Assembly (NCBI RefSeq): GCF_018325905.1
Contig: NZ_AP021901.1
Span: 5,860,001 to 5,924,000 of the forward strand
DNA from: Pseudomonas sp. St316
GTDB taxonomy: Bacteria > Pseudomonadota > Gammaproteobacteria > Pseudomonadales > Pseudomonadaceae
DNA length: 64,000 nt
Reading direction: 5' to 3'
Positions 28,973 to 38,311 of this stretch are shown piece by piece; positions within the stretch are counted from its first letter, which is position 1, and every line of letters begins with the position of its first letter. The notes below the pieces were generated by a model that worked only from the letters and a program-made list of their open reading frames with translations, was not told where the DNA came from and ran no database searches. A program made the position numbers and the translations under genes.

Positions 28973-29764
28973 TCAATGCTTGAACAGTTCCCCCGGCGTA
29001 AACCCGAACATCCCCTTGAACGCCGCAATGAACGCGGACGTTGAATCATACCCACAGGACAACGCGGCGCTGGTGACGCTGTCGCCCTGCTCCAGCGAGC
29101 CCAGGGACGACAACAAGCGCATGCGCTGGCGCCAGGCGCGAAAGCTCAGGCCGGTCTCGCGCTGGAACAGGCGCATCAGGGTTTTTTCCGATGTGCCCAG
29201 GCGCTCTGCCCAGGCGTGCAAGGTGACGCTCTGCTCAGGCTGTTCGATCAACTCGTTACACAGCCCCAGCAGACGGGGATGTCGCGGCAGCGGCAGGGAG
29301 AATCCCACCTCCGGCAGGGTTGCCAGTTGGTCCAGCAACACCTGCACCAACCGTTGTTCCGGGGTCTCGCCTTGCGGGTAATCGACCGGAAGCTGACAGA
29401 ACACCTTGATCAACTCACGGGCCAGTGGCGTGACTTCCAGCACCCGACAGCGTTCATCGGCCCAGGGGCAGGCGTGGCGATGCACATACAGACTGCGCAT
29501 TTCCGCCCGGGTGGAGGTCACCACCTGATGTTCGAGGTCGGCCGGGATCCAGATGCCCCGTTGTGGCGGGGCAAAAAAACTACCCGCGGCGGTGTGTACG
29601 CCGAGAACGCCACTGATGGCGTAGGAAAACTGCACCCAGTCATGACGATGGGCTTGCGTCCAGGAACCGGCACTCAAGCTTTCGACACGGGCGTACAGCG
29701 GCCTCGGCAAATGCGCCAGATCGGGAATGCGACGTTCGAGCTGTTGGTGTCCGTTAGGCGGCAT
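28973..29764 (-). CDS. AraC-family transcriptional regulator
   Basis: A 263-residue AraC/XylS protein. The N-terminal cupin-like sensor carries HRHDWVQFSYAISGVL, and the C-terminal double helix-turn-helix has TLHAWAERLGTSEKTLMRLF and a final CGYDSTSAFIAAFKGMFG motif. It is divergent from the symporter-like gene across about 80 bases, so it likely controls that carrier. Confidence 0.88.
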   Translation of the reverse strand: MPPNGHQQLERRIPDLAHLPRPLYARVESLSAGSWTQAHRHDWVQFSYAISGVLGVHTAAGSFFAPPQRGIWIPADLEHQVVTSTRAEMRSLYVHRHACPWADERCRVLEVTPLARELIKVFCQLPVDYPQGETPEQRLVQVLLDQLATLPEVGFSLPLPRHPRLLGLCNELIEQPEQSVTLHAWAERLGTSEKTLMRLFQRETGLSFRAWRQRMRLLSSLGSLEQGDSVTSAALSCGYDSTSAFIAAFKGMFGFTPGELFKH

Positions 29765-29843
29765 TGATTGGCCTTATGTCGCAAGACGACTGATAGGGAC
29801 GACGTTAGGCTAAGTCGACTTTTCTTACAACTTGCGGTGCCCT

Positions 29844-30872
29844 ATGCATATCCTCAGACACCTCAAACGCGTGGTGACCGACTGGTTCCTGTGCGGCATG
29901 TTGCTCGCCACGCTGTTGGCGTACTTCTTTCCAACCTTTGGCGCCACGGGCGGGGCCATGCATGCCGAATGGGTGGTCAACATCGGCATCTTCGTGGTGT
30001 TTTTCCTGCACGGGGTCAACCTGTCCGGCGAACAGATCCGCCACGGCTTGAAGAACATCCGGCTGCACGTGATGGTGCAGGGTTTCACCTTTGGCGTGTT
30101 TCCGTTGCTCTGGCTGATCAGCCACTGGCTAGTCGGCAGCCATGTGCCGGCGCTGCTGATGCTGGGCTTCTTCTACCTGTGCGCCCTGCCCTCGACCATC
30201 TCTTCCTCGGTGGCGCTGACCGGCAGTGCCGGCGGTAACGTGCCGGCGGCGATTCTCAATGCGAGCCTATCCAGTGTATTGGGAGTTGTCCTGACCCCGT
30301 TGCTGGTCAGTTTCGTGGTCGGCAGCGGCGCCGGTGGCATCAACCTGGGTTCGACCCTGCTCGACCTGTGCATGATGTTGTTGCTGCCATTGGTATTAGG
30401 GCAGTTCCTGCGACGTTGGCTGGCCGGTTTTTTTGGCAGGTACAAGCGCTACACCAGCATCATCGACAAACTGGTGATCCTGCTGCTGGTCTACGCGGCG
30501 TTCTGCAACTCGATGGTGTCCGGCATCTGGCAGCAGCAGGGCCACGGCGTGTTACTCAGCGCCGTGATTGGCAGTGCCGTGCTGCTGGCAATCATCTTGT
30601 GGGCGACCACCCGCACCGCCCGAGCGCTGAAATTCAGCAGCGCCGATGAAGTTGCCGCAGTGTTCTGCGCCAGCAAGAAATCCCTCGCCGCCGGGGTGCC
30701 CATGGCGGCGTTGATTTTTGGCAACCATCCCGGCCTGGGGCTGATCCTGCTGCCGATCATGATCTATCACCCGCTGCAGTTGATCGTCTGCTCGATCCTC
30801 GCCGAGCGCTACGCCAGCCATCACCGGGAACTGGCGTCGCGCCAGGACGGCGCCGTCCTCAGCGCTCGATAA
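29844..30872 (+). CDS. Bile acid:sodium symporter-like transporter (YfeH type)
   Basis: A 342-residue membrane protein of the BASS/SBF-like family with about ten hydrophobic segments and the crossing-helix motifs SSSVALTGSAGGNVPAAI and CASKKSLAAGVPMA, as in YfeH. The ATG at 29844 is used; a TTG at 29832 is possible. The substrate in bacteria is not bile acid and is unknown. It overlaps the convergent thiolase gene by 14 bases at the 3' end. Confidence 0.85.
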   Translation: MHILRHLKRVVTDWFLCGMLLATLLAYFFPTFGATGGAMHAEWVVNIGIFVVFFLHGVNLSGEQIRHGLKNIRLHVMVQGFTFGVFPLLWLISHWLVGSHVPALLMLGFFYLCALPSTISSSVALTGSAGGNVPAAILNASLSSVLGVVLTPLLVSFVVGSGAGGINLGSTLLDLCMMLLLPLVLGQFLRRWLAGFFGRYKRYTSIIDKLVILLLVYAAFCNSMVSGIWQQQGHGVLLSAVIGSAVLLAIILWATTRTARALKFSSADEVAAVFCASKKSLAAGVPMAALIFGNHPGLGLILLPIMIYHPLQLIVCSILAERYASHHRELASRQDGAVLSAR

Positions 30873-32136
30873 TCGCCGTCACGCCCTGGCCGGCGGCGGC
30901 GCAGATGGAAATCAAGCCGCGACCTCGCCCGGCGGCATCGAGCAACTTGGCGAGGTTGGCGACAATTCGCCCGCCCGTGGCGGCAAACGGATGCCCGGCG
31001 GCCAGGGAACTGCCCTTGACGTTCAACCGGCCGCGATCGATGGCCCCCAGCGGCGCGTCGAGGCCCAGGCGGGTCTTGCAGTAGTCCGGGTCTTCCCAGG
31101 CCTTCAGTGTGCACAACACCTGGGCGGCGAACGCTTCGTGGATCTCGTAGTAATCAAAGTCCTGCAAGGTCAAGCCGTTGCGTGCCAACAAGCGCGGCAC
31201 GGCGTAGACCGGGGCCATCAACAGCCCTTCGGCGCCATTGACGAAATCCACCGCTGCCGTTTCACCGTCGCGCAGGTACGCCAGGATCGGCAGGCCTCGG
31301 GCCTTGGCCCACTCTTCGCTGCCCAGCAACACCAACGAAGCGCCATCGGTCAGTGGCGTGGAATTACCCGCGGTCAACGTGCCCTTGGCGCTTTTTTCGA
31401 AGGCCGACTTGAGGGAAGCGAGTTTTTCCGGGGTCAGGTCCGGGCGCAGGTTGTTGTCCCGGGTCAGGCCAAGAAACGGTGTCATCAAGTCGTTCTGCCA
31501 ACCTTCGGCATAGGACGCAGCCATTTTCTGATGGCTTTCCAGGGCCAACTGGTCTTGCGCCTCCCGGGGAATCTGCCAGGTCTGGGCCATCAATTCACAA
31601 TGTTCACCCATGCTCAGGCCGGTGCGCGGCTCGTTGATGCGCGGCAGGTCGGGGACGAGGTGCTGGGGACGCAATTGCAGGAAGGTCTTGATCTTGTCGG
31701 CAGTGGTCTTGGCGCGATTGGCTTGCAGCAGGATCCTGCGCAGCCCTTCATTGACCGCGATAGGCGCATCCGACGTGGTATCCACGCCGCCGGCAATGCC
31801 GCTGTCGATCTGGCCCAGGGCAATCTTGTTGGCCACCAGCAGCACTGTCTCCAGCCCGGTGCCACAGGCCTGTTGGACGTCATAGGCCGGCGTCATCGGT
31901 GACAGCCGCGAACCGAGCACGCATTCACGGGTCATGTTCATATCCCGGGAGTGCTTGAGCACCGCACCGGCAGCCACCTCGCCAATGTGCAAGCCATGCA
32001 GGTTGTAGCGTTCGATCAGCCCCTCGAGGGCAGCCGTCAACATCGCCTTGTTGCTGGCGGTGGCATAGGCCCCGTTGGAACGAGCGAAAGGAATGCGGTT
32101 ACCACCAATGATCGCGACGCGGCGTAGCTGTGCCAT
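30859..32136 (-). CDS. Acetyl-CoA C-acyltransferase (thiolase, FadI-like)
   Basis: A 425-residue thiolase. The nucleophilic Cys lies in VQQACGTGLE (about residue 90), the catalytic His in EIHEAFAAQVL and a second in GHPFAATGGR. The final active-site motif is SICAAAGQGVT instead of the usual CxGGGQG, a variant seen in the FadI/trifunctional-like branch. It probably cleaves or condenses 3-ketoacyl-CoA. The gene is divergent from the long FabG and MaoC genes, forming a fatty-acyl metabolism set with them. Confidence 0.9.
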   Translation of the reverse strand: MAQLRRVAIIGGNRIPFARSNGAYATASNKAMLTAALEGLIERYNLHGLHIGEVAAGAVLKHSRDMNMTRECVLGSRLSPMTPAYDVQQACGTGLETVLLVANKIALGQIDSGIAGGVDTTSDAPIAVNEGLRRILLQANRAKTTADKIKTFLQLRPQHLVPDLPRINEPRTGLSMGEHCELMAQTWQIPREAQDQLALESHQKMAASYAEGWQNDLMTPFLGLTRDNNLRPDLTPEKLASLKSAFEKSAKGTLTAGNSTPLTDGASLVLLGSEEWAKARGLPILAYLRDGETAAVDFVNGAEGLLMAPVYAVPRLLARNGLTLQDFDYYEIHEAFAAQVLCTLKAWEDPDYCKTRLGLDAPLGAIDRGRLNVKGSSLAAGHPFAATGGRIVANLAKLLDAAGRGRGLISICAAAGQGVTAIIER

Positions 32137-32184
32137 AAAGAACTCCCCTGTAGGTCTAATGCACTAAGAAAACTCAACCGCCCC

Positions 32185-32274
32185 CTGTGGGAGCCGAGCT
32201 TGCTCGCGATGAACGATGACGCGATCGCCCTGAAAAACGCGGTGCCTGCATCGCGAGCAAGCTTGGCTCCCACA
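32185..32274. repeat. REPIN
   Basis: GTGGGAGCCGAGCTTGCTCGCGAT and the mirrored ATCGCGAGCAAGCTTGGCTCCCAC between the divergent thiolase and FabG-like genes. Confidence 0.85.
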
Positions 32275-32392
32275 GGGTTTCGGTGCCCTGGAAAAAGCGC
32301 TTTCGCTCAAGCTTAGGCTTTATCTGGCCGATCGAACGACTGATTGCCAATCATGGTCCACACTTGGAACCTCATCAGCCGGAGTGTGTTCC

Positions 32393-33745
32393 ATGTCTGA
32401 CCGTTATATCGACTTCGCCAATTCGCCCATTGGCCGGCGCATGGTCGGGTCCCTCGGCCTGCCATCGCCGGTACGCCTGGAACGCTGGCAGGCCGGGCGC
32501 CTGCGGCCGATCGAAGGCGCACTGCTGCTGGGCGGCGGGCCGTTGACCGAACAAATCGGCACGTTTGCCAAACGCCTGACCGACAGCATTTTCATCTACG
32601 GCGGCGAGCCGACGCTGGCCACCGAGTGGATCCCCGGCCACGGCCCGAAAATCAAGGCGGTGGTGTACGACGCCAGCCATTTGGCGCAGGCCGACCAGCT
32701 CAAGCAACTGCGGGAATTTTTCCAGCCACTGATGAAAAACCTCGACCACAGCGCCCATGTCGTCATCCTCGGTCGCGCGCCAGAAAGTCTTGCCGACCCG
32801 TTCGCCGCCAGTGCCCAGCGAGCGTTGGAGGGTTTCAGCCGTTCCCTGGCCAAAGAGTTGCGCCTCGGCGGGACACTGCAATTGCTGTACGTCGGCGACG
32901 GCGCCGAAGCCCAGCTGGAAGGTGCGCTGCGGTTTTTCCTGTCGCCCAAGAGCGCCTTCATCTCCGGTCAGGTCATTCGCCTCAACGCCTGTGACACCCA
33001 AGTCCAGGACTGGACCCGACCGCTTACGGGGCTCAAGGCACTGGTCACTGGCGCAGCCCGCGGGATCGGCGCCTCCATCGCCGAAACCCTGGCCCGCGAT
33101 GGCGCCGACGTGATCTTGCTGGACGTCCCGCCAGCCAAGACCGACCTCGACGCCCTGGCGGCACGCTTGAGCGGACGTAGCGTCACGCTGGATATCTGCG
33201 CCGAAGATGCCGCCGCCCAGTTGATCGAACACCTTCCCGACGGCGTCGACATCGTGGTGCACAACGCCGGCATCACCCGGGACAAGACCCTCGCCAACAT
33301 GACCCCGGAGTTCTGGGACGCGGTACTGGCCGTCAACCTCAACGCCCCGCAAGTGCTGACCAAGGCCCTGCTCGACAGCGGCACCCTGCGCGACAACGGC
33401 CGGGTCGTTCTGCTGGCCTCCATCAGCGGCATTGCCGGCAACCGTGGGCAGACCAACTATGCGGCGAGCAAGGCCGGGTTGATCGGCCTCGCCCAGGCCT
33501 GGGCGCCGCTGCTGCAGCCACGCGGCATCAGCATCAACGCCGTGGCGCCCGGTTTCATTGAGACGCGCATGACCGCCGAGATTCCCTTCGCCTTGCGCGA
33601 AGCCGGGCGACGCATGAGTTCGCTGGGCCAGGGCGGTTTGCCCCAGGACGTCGCCGAAGCCGTCGCATGGCTGGCGCAACCGGGCACGGGTGCCGTGACC
33701 GGGCAGGCCCTGCGGGTATGCGGGCAAAGCCTTCTGGGAGCGTGA
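32393..33745 (+). CDS. High-molecular-weight 3-oxoacyl-(ACP/CoA) reductase, FabG4-like
   Basis: A 450-residue SDR. The C-terminal 245 residues form a classical ketoreductase: TGAARGIGASIAE cofactor motif, NAGI, SISG and YAASKAG catalytic residues. The N-terminal 205 residues are a degenerate Rossmann/flavodoxin-like domain, as in FabG4 proteins. NADH-dependent reduction of 3-ketoacyl-CoA is the usual activity of FabG4. The ATG at 32393 follows GGAG. It is followed after 2 bases by the MaoC-like gene, so reductase and dehydratase are co-expressed. Confidence 0.9.
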   Translation: MSDRYIDFANSPIGRRMVGSLGLPSPVRLERWQAGRLRPIEGALLLGGGPLTEQIGTFAKRLTDSIFIYGGEPTLATEWIPGHGPKIKAVVYDASHLAQADQLKQLREFFQPLMKNLDHSAHVVILGRAPESLADPFAASAQRALEGFSRSLAKELRLGGTLQLLYVGDGAEAQLEGALRFFLSPKSAFISGQVIRLNACDTQVQDWTRPLTGLKALVTGAARGIGASIAETLARDGADVILLDVPPAKTDLDALAARLSGRSVTLDICAEDAAAQLIEHLPDGVDIVVHNAGITRDKTLANMTPEFWDAVLAVNLNAPQVLTKALLDSGTLRDNGRVVLLASISGIAGNRGQTNYAASKAGLIGLAQAWAPLLQPRGISINAVAPGFIETRMTAEIPFALREAGRRMSSLGQGGLPQDVAEAVAWLAQPGTGAVTGQALRVCGQSLLGA

Positions 33746-33747
33746 CC

Positions 33748-34602
33748 ATGACAATCCAATGGCATGAGATCAGCAGCCCGCCGTCCATGTCCGGGCTGTA
33801 TTCAAAAGCGGCGACACGGCGCAAGGTCACCGGTACGACCCTGCCCGAGGAAGGCCTGCGGCAAATGCTTCAGGTCGATCCGCAACGCCTGGCGGCCTAT
33901 CGCAAAGTCTGCGGTTTCACTGACAACGGACTGCTGCCGCCGACCTATCCCCACGTCTTGGCGTTTGCCCTGCAAATGCAATTGCTCACTGGCCGCGACT
34001 TTCCGTTTCCGCTGTTGGGGCTGATCCACTTGAGCAATCGCATTCGTGTCTTGCGGCCCATGGGCGGGGTTGGACAGGTGCGGGCAAGCGTCAACGTCGA
34101 GAACCTGCAGGCCCATCCCAAGGGCGCGGTATTCGATCTGGTGACCGGCCTCGACGATCAACTGGGGCCGCTATGGGAGGCACGCAGCCAAATGCTTTGC
34201 AAAGGTGTCCAGCTCGACGGGGCACTTGTGGAGGATTCACCGCAGGCCAGCCGACCCTTGATTGAAGTCGCGCACTGGACTGCACCGGCGGACATCGGTC
34301 GGCAATACGCCAAGGTGTCTGGCGACTACAACCCGATACACCTGAGCGGCATCAGCGCCCGGTTGTTCGGCTTCCCCACCGCCATTGCCCATGGCCTGTG
34401 GAACAAGGCCAGGACCCTGGCTGCGTTGGATGACCACCTGCCCGAGGCCAACATCGAGATCGATGTGACCTTCAAGAAACCGGTGCGCCTGCCCAGTGAG
34501 GTCACACTACTGGCCAGCGCGGCGGGGTCCAGTGGGCAACTGCAACTGATGGGCGCTGGAGGTTTGGAGCATATGGTAGGAGAGTGGCGGCCGGTGGCCT
34601 GA
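33748..34602 (+). CDS. MaoC-like (R)-specific enoyl-CoA hydratase/dehydratase
   Basis: A 284-residue hot-dog-fold protein. The hydratase-2 motif YAKVSGDYNPIHL followed by FGFPTAIAHG lies in the C-terminal half (Asp and His catalytic). The N-terminal half is a second, degenerate hot dog. It starts 2 bases after the FabG-like gene and probably interconverts (R)-3-hydroxyacyl- and enoyl-CoA, completing a thiolase-reductase-hydratase set. Confidence 0.88.
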   Translation: MTIQWHEISSPPSMSGLYSKAATRRKVTGTTLPEEGLRQMLQVDPQRLAAYRKVCGFTDNGLLPPTYPHVLAFALQMQLLTGRDFPFPLLGLIHLSNRIRVLRPMGGVGQVRASVNVENLQAHPKGAVFDLVTGLDDQLGPLWEARSQMLCKGVQLDGALVEDSPQASRPLIEVAHWTAPADIGRQYAKVSGDYNPIHLSGISARLFGFPTAIAHGLWNKARTLAALDDHLPEANIEIDVTFKKPVRLPSEVTLLASAAGSSGQLQLMGAGGLEHMVGEWRPVA

Positions 34603-34630
34603 ACAGAATGACGGCCTCCACACCCATCCC

Positions 34631-35380
34631 CTGTGGGAGCGGGCTTGCTCTCGATAGCGCTGGGTCAGCTTGCATGGATGTTGAATGTGCCGCCGTCATC
34701 GCGAGCAAGCTCGCTCCCACATAGGCTCTCGAGTGTCCACAGATCTGACGTCCGCCGCCAATCCCCCTGTGGGAGTGGGCTTGCTCTCGATAGCGCTGGG
34801 TCAGCTTGCATGGATGTTGAATGTGCCGCCGTCATCGCGAGCAAGCTCGCTCCCACATTGGCTCCCGGGTGTCCACAGATCTGACGTCCGCCGCCAATCC
34901 CCCTGTGGGAGTGGGCTTGCTCTCGATAGCGCTGGGTCAGCTTGCATGGATGTTGAATGTGCCGCCGTCATCGCGAGCAAGCTCGCTCCCACATTGGCTC
35001 CCGGGTGTCCACAGATCTGACGTCCGCCGCCAATCCCCCTGTGGGAGTGGGCTTGCTCTCGATAGCGCTGGGTCAGCTTGCATGGATGTTGAATGTGCCG
35101 CCGTCATCGCGAGCAAGCTCGCTCCCACATTGGCTCTCGGGTGTCCACAGATCTGACGTCCGACGCCAATACCCCTGTGGGAGCGAGCTTGCTCTCGATA
35201 GCGCTGGGTCAGCTTGCATGGATGTTGAATGTGCCGCCGTCATCGCGAGCAAGCTCGCTCCCACATTGGCTCCCGGGTGTCCACAGATCTGACGTCCGCC
35301 GCCAATCCCCCTGTGGGAGCGAGCTTGCTCGCGATGGCGGTGTGTCAGCTTGCATTCATCGTGAATGCACCAAGTTCAAC
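34631..35380. repeat. Tandem REPIN array, six units of a 136-base repeat
   Basis: The CTGTGGGAG unit start recurs at 34631, 34767, 34903, 35039, 35175 and 35311, exactly 136 bases apart. Each unit holds an inverted REP pair plus a link containing GTCCACAGATCTGACGTCC. Units two to four share the variant GTGGGAGTGGGCTTGCTCTCGAT; units one and five differ by a few bases, and the sixth diverges after its left arm. The short frames inside (111-residue repeats) are artefacts. The array fills the 773-base gap between the MaoC-like gene and the DUF4136 lipoprotein. Confidence 0.92.
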
Positions 35381-35933
35381 GCGGTGGGTAGTTGGCCAGG
35401 ATCCGCCCCACTGTCTCGCGCACAGCGGTGTCACGGTCAGCCGGGTTGGGGGAATTGCTGAGCAGTTGTTCGTCACTGCCACGCCACACCAGCTTGCCGT
35501 CCTTGCCGTCGAGCAGGTCGATCTGCACGGTGGCGACCTTGTAGCTGATGTTGCGGGTTTCGTTGTGCATCGGCCCACCCCAATAGCCATTCCAAGGGCC
35601 GCCCCAACCACCGCCGTAGTTGGTGGTGACCTGCTGTTGGCGATCCTCGACGATCAAATAGGCCTGGACCAGGACATCGCCATGTCCGCCTGCCGCAGCC
35701 GGACGCAGGCCACGTTGGTCGAGTTGATCGGCAACCGCCTGGCGGATCCGCTGTTCGGTCAGGTCGCTTTTGATGCGTGGGTCATCAGGACGATATTGCA
35801 GCGCCGGGTCTTTCCAGCTCCAACTGCGATACGCCGCGAAATCGCGGCTGGTGTCGAAATCATGGTTGACCTGGTTAGAGGCACAAGCGCCCAACAACAG
35901 GGTGAAGGCCAGTAGAACAAGACGGCGAAACAT
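35376..35933 (-). CDS. DUF4136-type lipoprotein
   Basis: A 185-residue lipoprotein with signal peptide and lipobox LLGAC (lipidated Cys17). The mature part is a DUF4136-like domain (FDTSRDFAAYRSWSWKDP, DQRGLRPAAAG, ANYPPR end) with a Gly/Trp-rich loop. I use the ATG at 35933 rather than 35957. It lies directly after a paralogue on the same strand. Function unknown; outer-membrane anchoring is likely. Confidence 0.85.
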   Translation of the reverse strand: MFRRLVLLAFTLLLGACASNQVNHDFDTSRDFAAYRSWSWKDPALQYRPDDPRIKSDLTEQRIRQAVADQLDQRGLRPAAAGGHGDVLVQAYLIVEDRQQQVTTNYGGGWGGPWNGYWGGPMHNETRNISYKVATVQIDLLDGKDGKLVWRGSDEQLLSNSPNPADRDTAVRETVGRILANYPPR

Positions 35934-35953
35934 GGATTTTCTCCGTTGCGAAA

Positions 35954-36571
35954 TCAACTAGGAGGATACGCCGACATGGCTTTTTCCACCGCCTCGCGTA
36001 TGGCGTCGGTGCGCTCGCTCTGGCTGCCCCGCTGGCCGGTCTCGGCGCTGGCGCTCCACACCGGTTGCCCCGTGCGGGCATCGAACAGATCCACCCGCAC
36101 CACCACGACCTGCTCCTGATACGTACGCACCATCGGCACCGGATGGTACATGCCATAACCCGGACCATAGCGGTCATGACGGTTATAGCCGCCGTAGTAA
36201 CCGGCATCATAGTCGTCCCGGACCTGGCGCAAGCGGGTTTCCAGGCGCAGTTCGGCGCTGACGAACAGGTCGGCGGGGCGGTTGTCATGCAGTGGGCGCA
36301 GGCCACGCTGGTCCAGGGCATTGCTCACCGCTTCGGCCACCTGGGCCGAATCCGCCCAGGCAGTGCCCGGTGGCAGGCGCCCGTCGCGCCAGGCCCAACT
36401 GCGATAGCGCCCGTAGTCACGGGGCGGCGCAGGGTAAGCGCTGCGGTCGAACACCGTGGCGGCCTCCGGTGGCGCCGGCGGCAGCGGATTGGACGTGGCG
36501 ACATAGGGGTTGCTGCCCTGGCAGGCCGCCAGCCCCAGGCACAGCATCAACAACCCTGAACGACCTTTCAT
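35954..36571 (-). CDS. DUF4136-type lipoprotein (paralogue)
   Basis: A 205-residue lipoprotein with lipobox LAAC (Cys17) and a DUF4136-like domain ([32 protein letters not shown] end). A Tyr/Gly-rich stretch ([16 protein letters not shown]) replaces the Gly/Trp loop of its neighbour. The tandem pair, separated by 20 bases, suggests a duplication and co-transcription. Confidence 0.85.
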   Translation of the reverse strand: MKGRSGLLMLCLGLAACQGSNPYVATSNPLPPAPPEAATVFDRSAYPAPPRDYGRYRSWAWRDGRLPPGTAWADSAQVAEAVSNALDQRGLRPLHDNRPADLFVSAELRLETRLRQVRDDYDAGYYGGYNRHDRYGPGYGMYHPVPMVRTYQEQVVVVRVDLFDARTGQPVWSASAETGQRGSQSERTDAIREAVEKAMSAYPPS

Positions 36572-36583
36572 TTCGCGCTCCGG

Positions 36584-37333
36584 TCACACTGGACGGCAGA
36601 TCCAGTGCAGATAACGTCCCAACCCGGCAAACGCCGGATGGCGACGGTGGGCCAGTTCCATTTCCAGCAACTGCGCAAGCTCCACCCGGCCCTGGAACTC
36701 CACCGGCATATAGTCATGGAAAACCCGCACGCCACTCTGGCTTTCGACCTGCCACAGGCCTTCAAGTTGCGCCGCCAACTCTCGCGGATCAAGAGGTTGT
36801 TGCGGCGTCAGGCTCTGTTTTTCGCCAGCCATGGCATTTTTGCGCAACTTGCGAAAATGCCCCTTGAGCAGGTTGCGATAGACCAGCGCATCGCGGTTGT
36901 AGAACGCCAGGGACAACCAACCGCCCGGAACCGTGAGTTGATGCAGCACCGGCAGGATAGCGTGAGGTTCGGCCAGCCATTCCAGCACCGCGTGACACAA
37001 CACCAGGTCGTAAGGCTCGGTGAGCTGGCCGAGCAGGTCCTGCCACGGCGCCTGGATGAACGTGGCGCTCTGGCCCGCCTCGGCAAAACGCTGGCGGGCA
37101 CCTTCAAGCATGGGTTCGGCAGGCTCGGCCAGGGTCACCTGGTGACCGCGCTCGGCCAGCCACAACGACATGTGGCCCAGGCCGGCGCCGATGTCCAGCA
37201 CGCGCAACGGACGCTGTGGCAAGGTTTCCAGCAGATCGGCCTGAAGCACTGCCAGGCGGATCGCGCCCTTGGCCCCGCCGTAGATTTTTTCGGCAAAACG
37301 CGTGGCGAGCTGATCGAAATGACGGTCGCTCAT
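36584..37333 (-). CDS. cmoM: tRNA 5-carboxymethoxyuridine methyltransferase CmoM
   Basis: A 249-residue SAM-dependent methyltransferase. The SAM motif is VLDIGAGLGHMSLWLAERGH, and CHAVLEWLAEPHAIL plus GVRVFHDYMP match E. coli CmoM (formerly SmtA), which methylates cmo5U34 of tRNA. The start is at 37333 (MSDRHFDQLATRFAEKIYGG). It overlaps the MazG-like gene by 4 bases (ATGA). Confidence 0.88.
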   Translation of the reverse strand: MSDRHFDQLATRFAEKIYGGAKGAIRLAVLQADLLETLPQRPLRVLDIGAGLGHMSLWLAERGHQVTLAEPAEPMLEGARQRFAEAGQSATFIQAPWQDLLGQLTEPYDLVLCHAVLEWLAEPHAILPVLHQLTVPGGWLSLAFYNRDALVYRNLLKGHFRKLRKNAMAGEKQSLTPQQPLDPRELAAQLEGLWQVESQSGVRVFHDYMPVEFQGRVELAQLLEMELAHRRHPAFAGLGRYLHWICRPV

Positions 37334-37635
37334 TGGCCGAACCGCCGTTCGCTGTCGGCCAGCTTGCTGCGCACCACGGCGTCCATGTCCAGGCCCAGTT
37401 CGCTGCAAAGCAGCAACAGGTACAACACGATGTCACCGACCTCCTGCCCGGCGTGGGCCAGTTTGTCCGCCGGCAACTGGCGCGACTGGTCCTCGGTCAG
37501 CCACTGGAAAATCTCCACCAGTTCGGCCATTTCCACACTGGCAGCCATGGCGAGGTTTTTCGGGCTATGGAATGGCCGCCAGTCGTTACGGTCACGAATG
37601 GCATGCAGGCGTTCGGTCAATTCAACAAGGTTCAT
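37330..37635 (-). CDS. MazG-like nucleotide pyrophosphohydrolase
   Basis: A 101-residue all-alpha NTP pyrophosphatase of the MazG/RS21-C6 type. The metal-binding EVAEL-like motif appears as SVEMAELVEIFQWL, and the second as EVGDIVLYLLLLCSEL. It probably hydrolyses non-canonical (d)NTPs. The ATG at 37635 follows AGGAG; it is translationally coupled to cmoM downstream. Confidence 0.87.
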   Translation of the reverse strand: MNLVELTERLHAIRDRNDWRPFHSPKNLAMAASVEMAELVEIFQWLTEDQSRQLPADKLAHAGQEVGDIVLYLLLLCSELGLDMDAVVRSKLADSERRFGQ

Positions 37636-37799
37636 CGGGTTCTCCTGAGTGCGCATAGCTTCAGGGGGATGACCAGGGAAGGCAAGAGTCTCGGTACGAA
37701 GCGACGGTTTGCCCCATAATCGAACCAACCCGGCCGCCACAGCTCCTACAATCAGGAGCCAACGGCTCAACTCAGATCCCCTCCCATCAGGATGCACAT

Positions 37800-38093
37800 A
37801 TGCAGGCAGAAAGCTTTTTCGAATGGCTCGGCCAGGCGCTCGGTTCGGTGATCCGTTTTATCGTCGACCTGCTCAGCGGTCTCTTCAACACCCTGGCCAA
37901 TGCCGGCGGCAATTTTGTCGACGGGCTGTCACGCACCCTGGGCATGGACACCTCGATCATCAGCATCATCGCGCTGATCCTCGGGTTGATGCTGCTCTAC
38001 TCGGCCATCCGCGCGTTCATGCGGGCCTCGATCGTCATGGGCATCATCTGGCTGGTGCTGGGGTTGTGGTTGTTGAGTTGGATCATTCACTAA
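37800..38093 (+). CDS. Small inner-membrane protein, function unknown
   Basis: A 97-residue protein with two clear hydrophobic segments (about residues 52-68 and 76-95, rich in Ile, Leu and Trp) after an amphipathic N-terminal half. It is conserved-looking in codon use, but I recognise no family. Confidence 0.65.
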   Translation: MQAESFFEWLGQALGSVIRFIVDLLSGLFNTLANAGGNFVDGLSRTLGMDTSIISIIALILGLMLLYSAIRAFMRASIVMGIIWLVLGLWLLSWIIH

Positions 38094-38138
38094 AGCCGGG
38101 ATCGATACTGCGCCAGCCCCCCTTGTGGCGAAGATGCT

Positions 38139-38226
38139 CTGTGGGAGCAAGGCTTGCCCGCGATGAATATGAGGCGGTTTCCCGGGGAACCGCGGCGCCT
38201 GTATCGCGAGCAAGCTTTGCTCCCAC
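38139..38226. repeat. REPIN (mixed arms)
   Basis: GTGGGAGCAAGGCTTGCCCGCGAT and ATCGCGAGCAAGCTTTGCTCCCAC, similar to the copy at 24548. Confidence 0.8.
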
Positions 38227-38311
38227 CGAGCGGCGCCACAACGAGTCCGGGATCCCCTGGAGAATGATCAAACAATAACCCGCTACAATCGCGCTCCATC
38301 AAGGAGCCCGC

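Noticed and set aside
34631..35380. CRISPR array
   Set aside because: The repeats are 136 bases with REP palindromes, the links between repeats are nearly identical rather than unique, and no cas genes are present.
34685..35461. Repeated 111- to 122-residue frames inside the 34.6-35.4 kb array
   Set aside because: They are translations of the REPIN repeat itself, recur every 136 bases, and have no ribosome sites.
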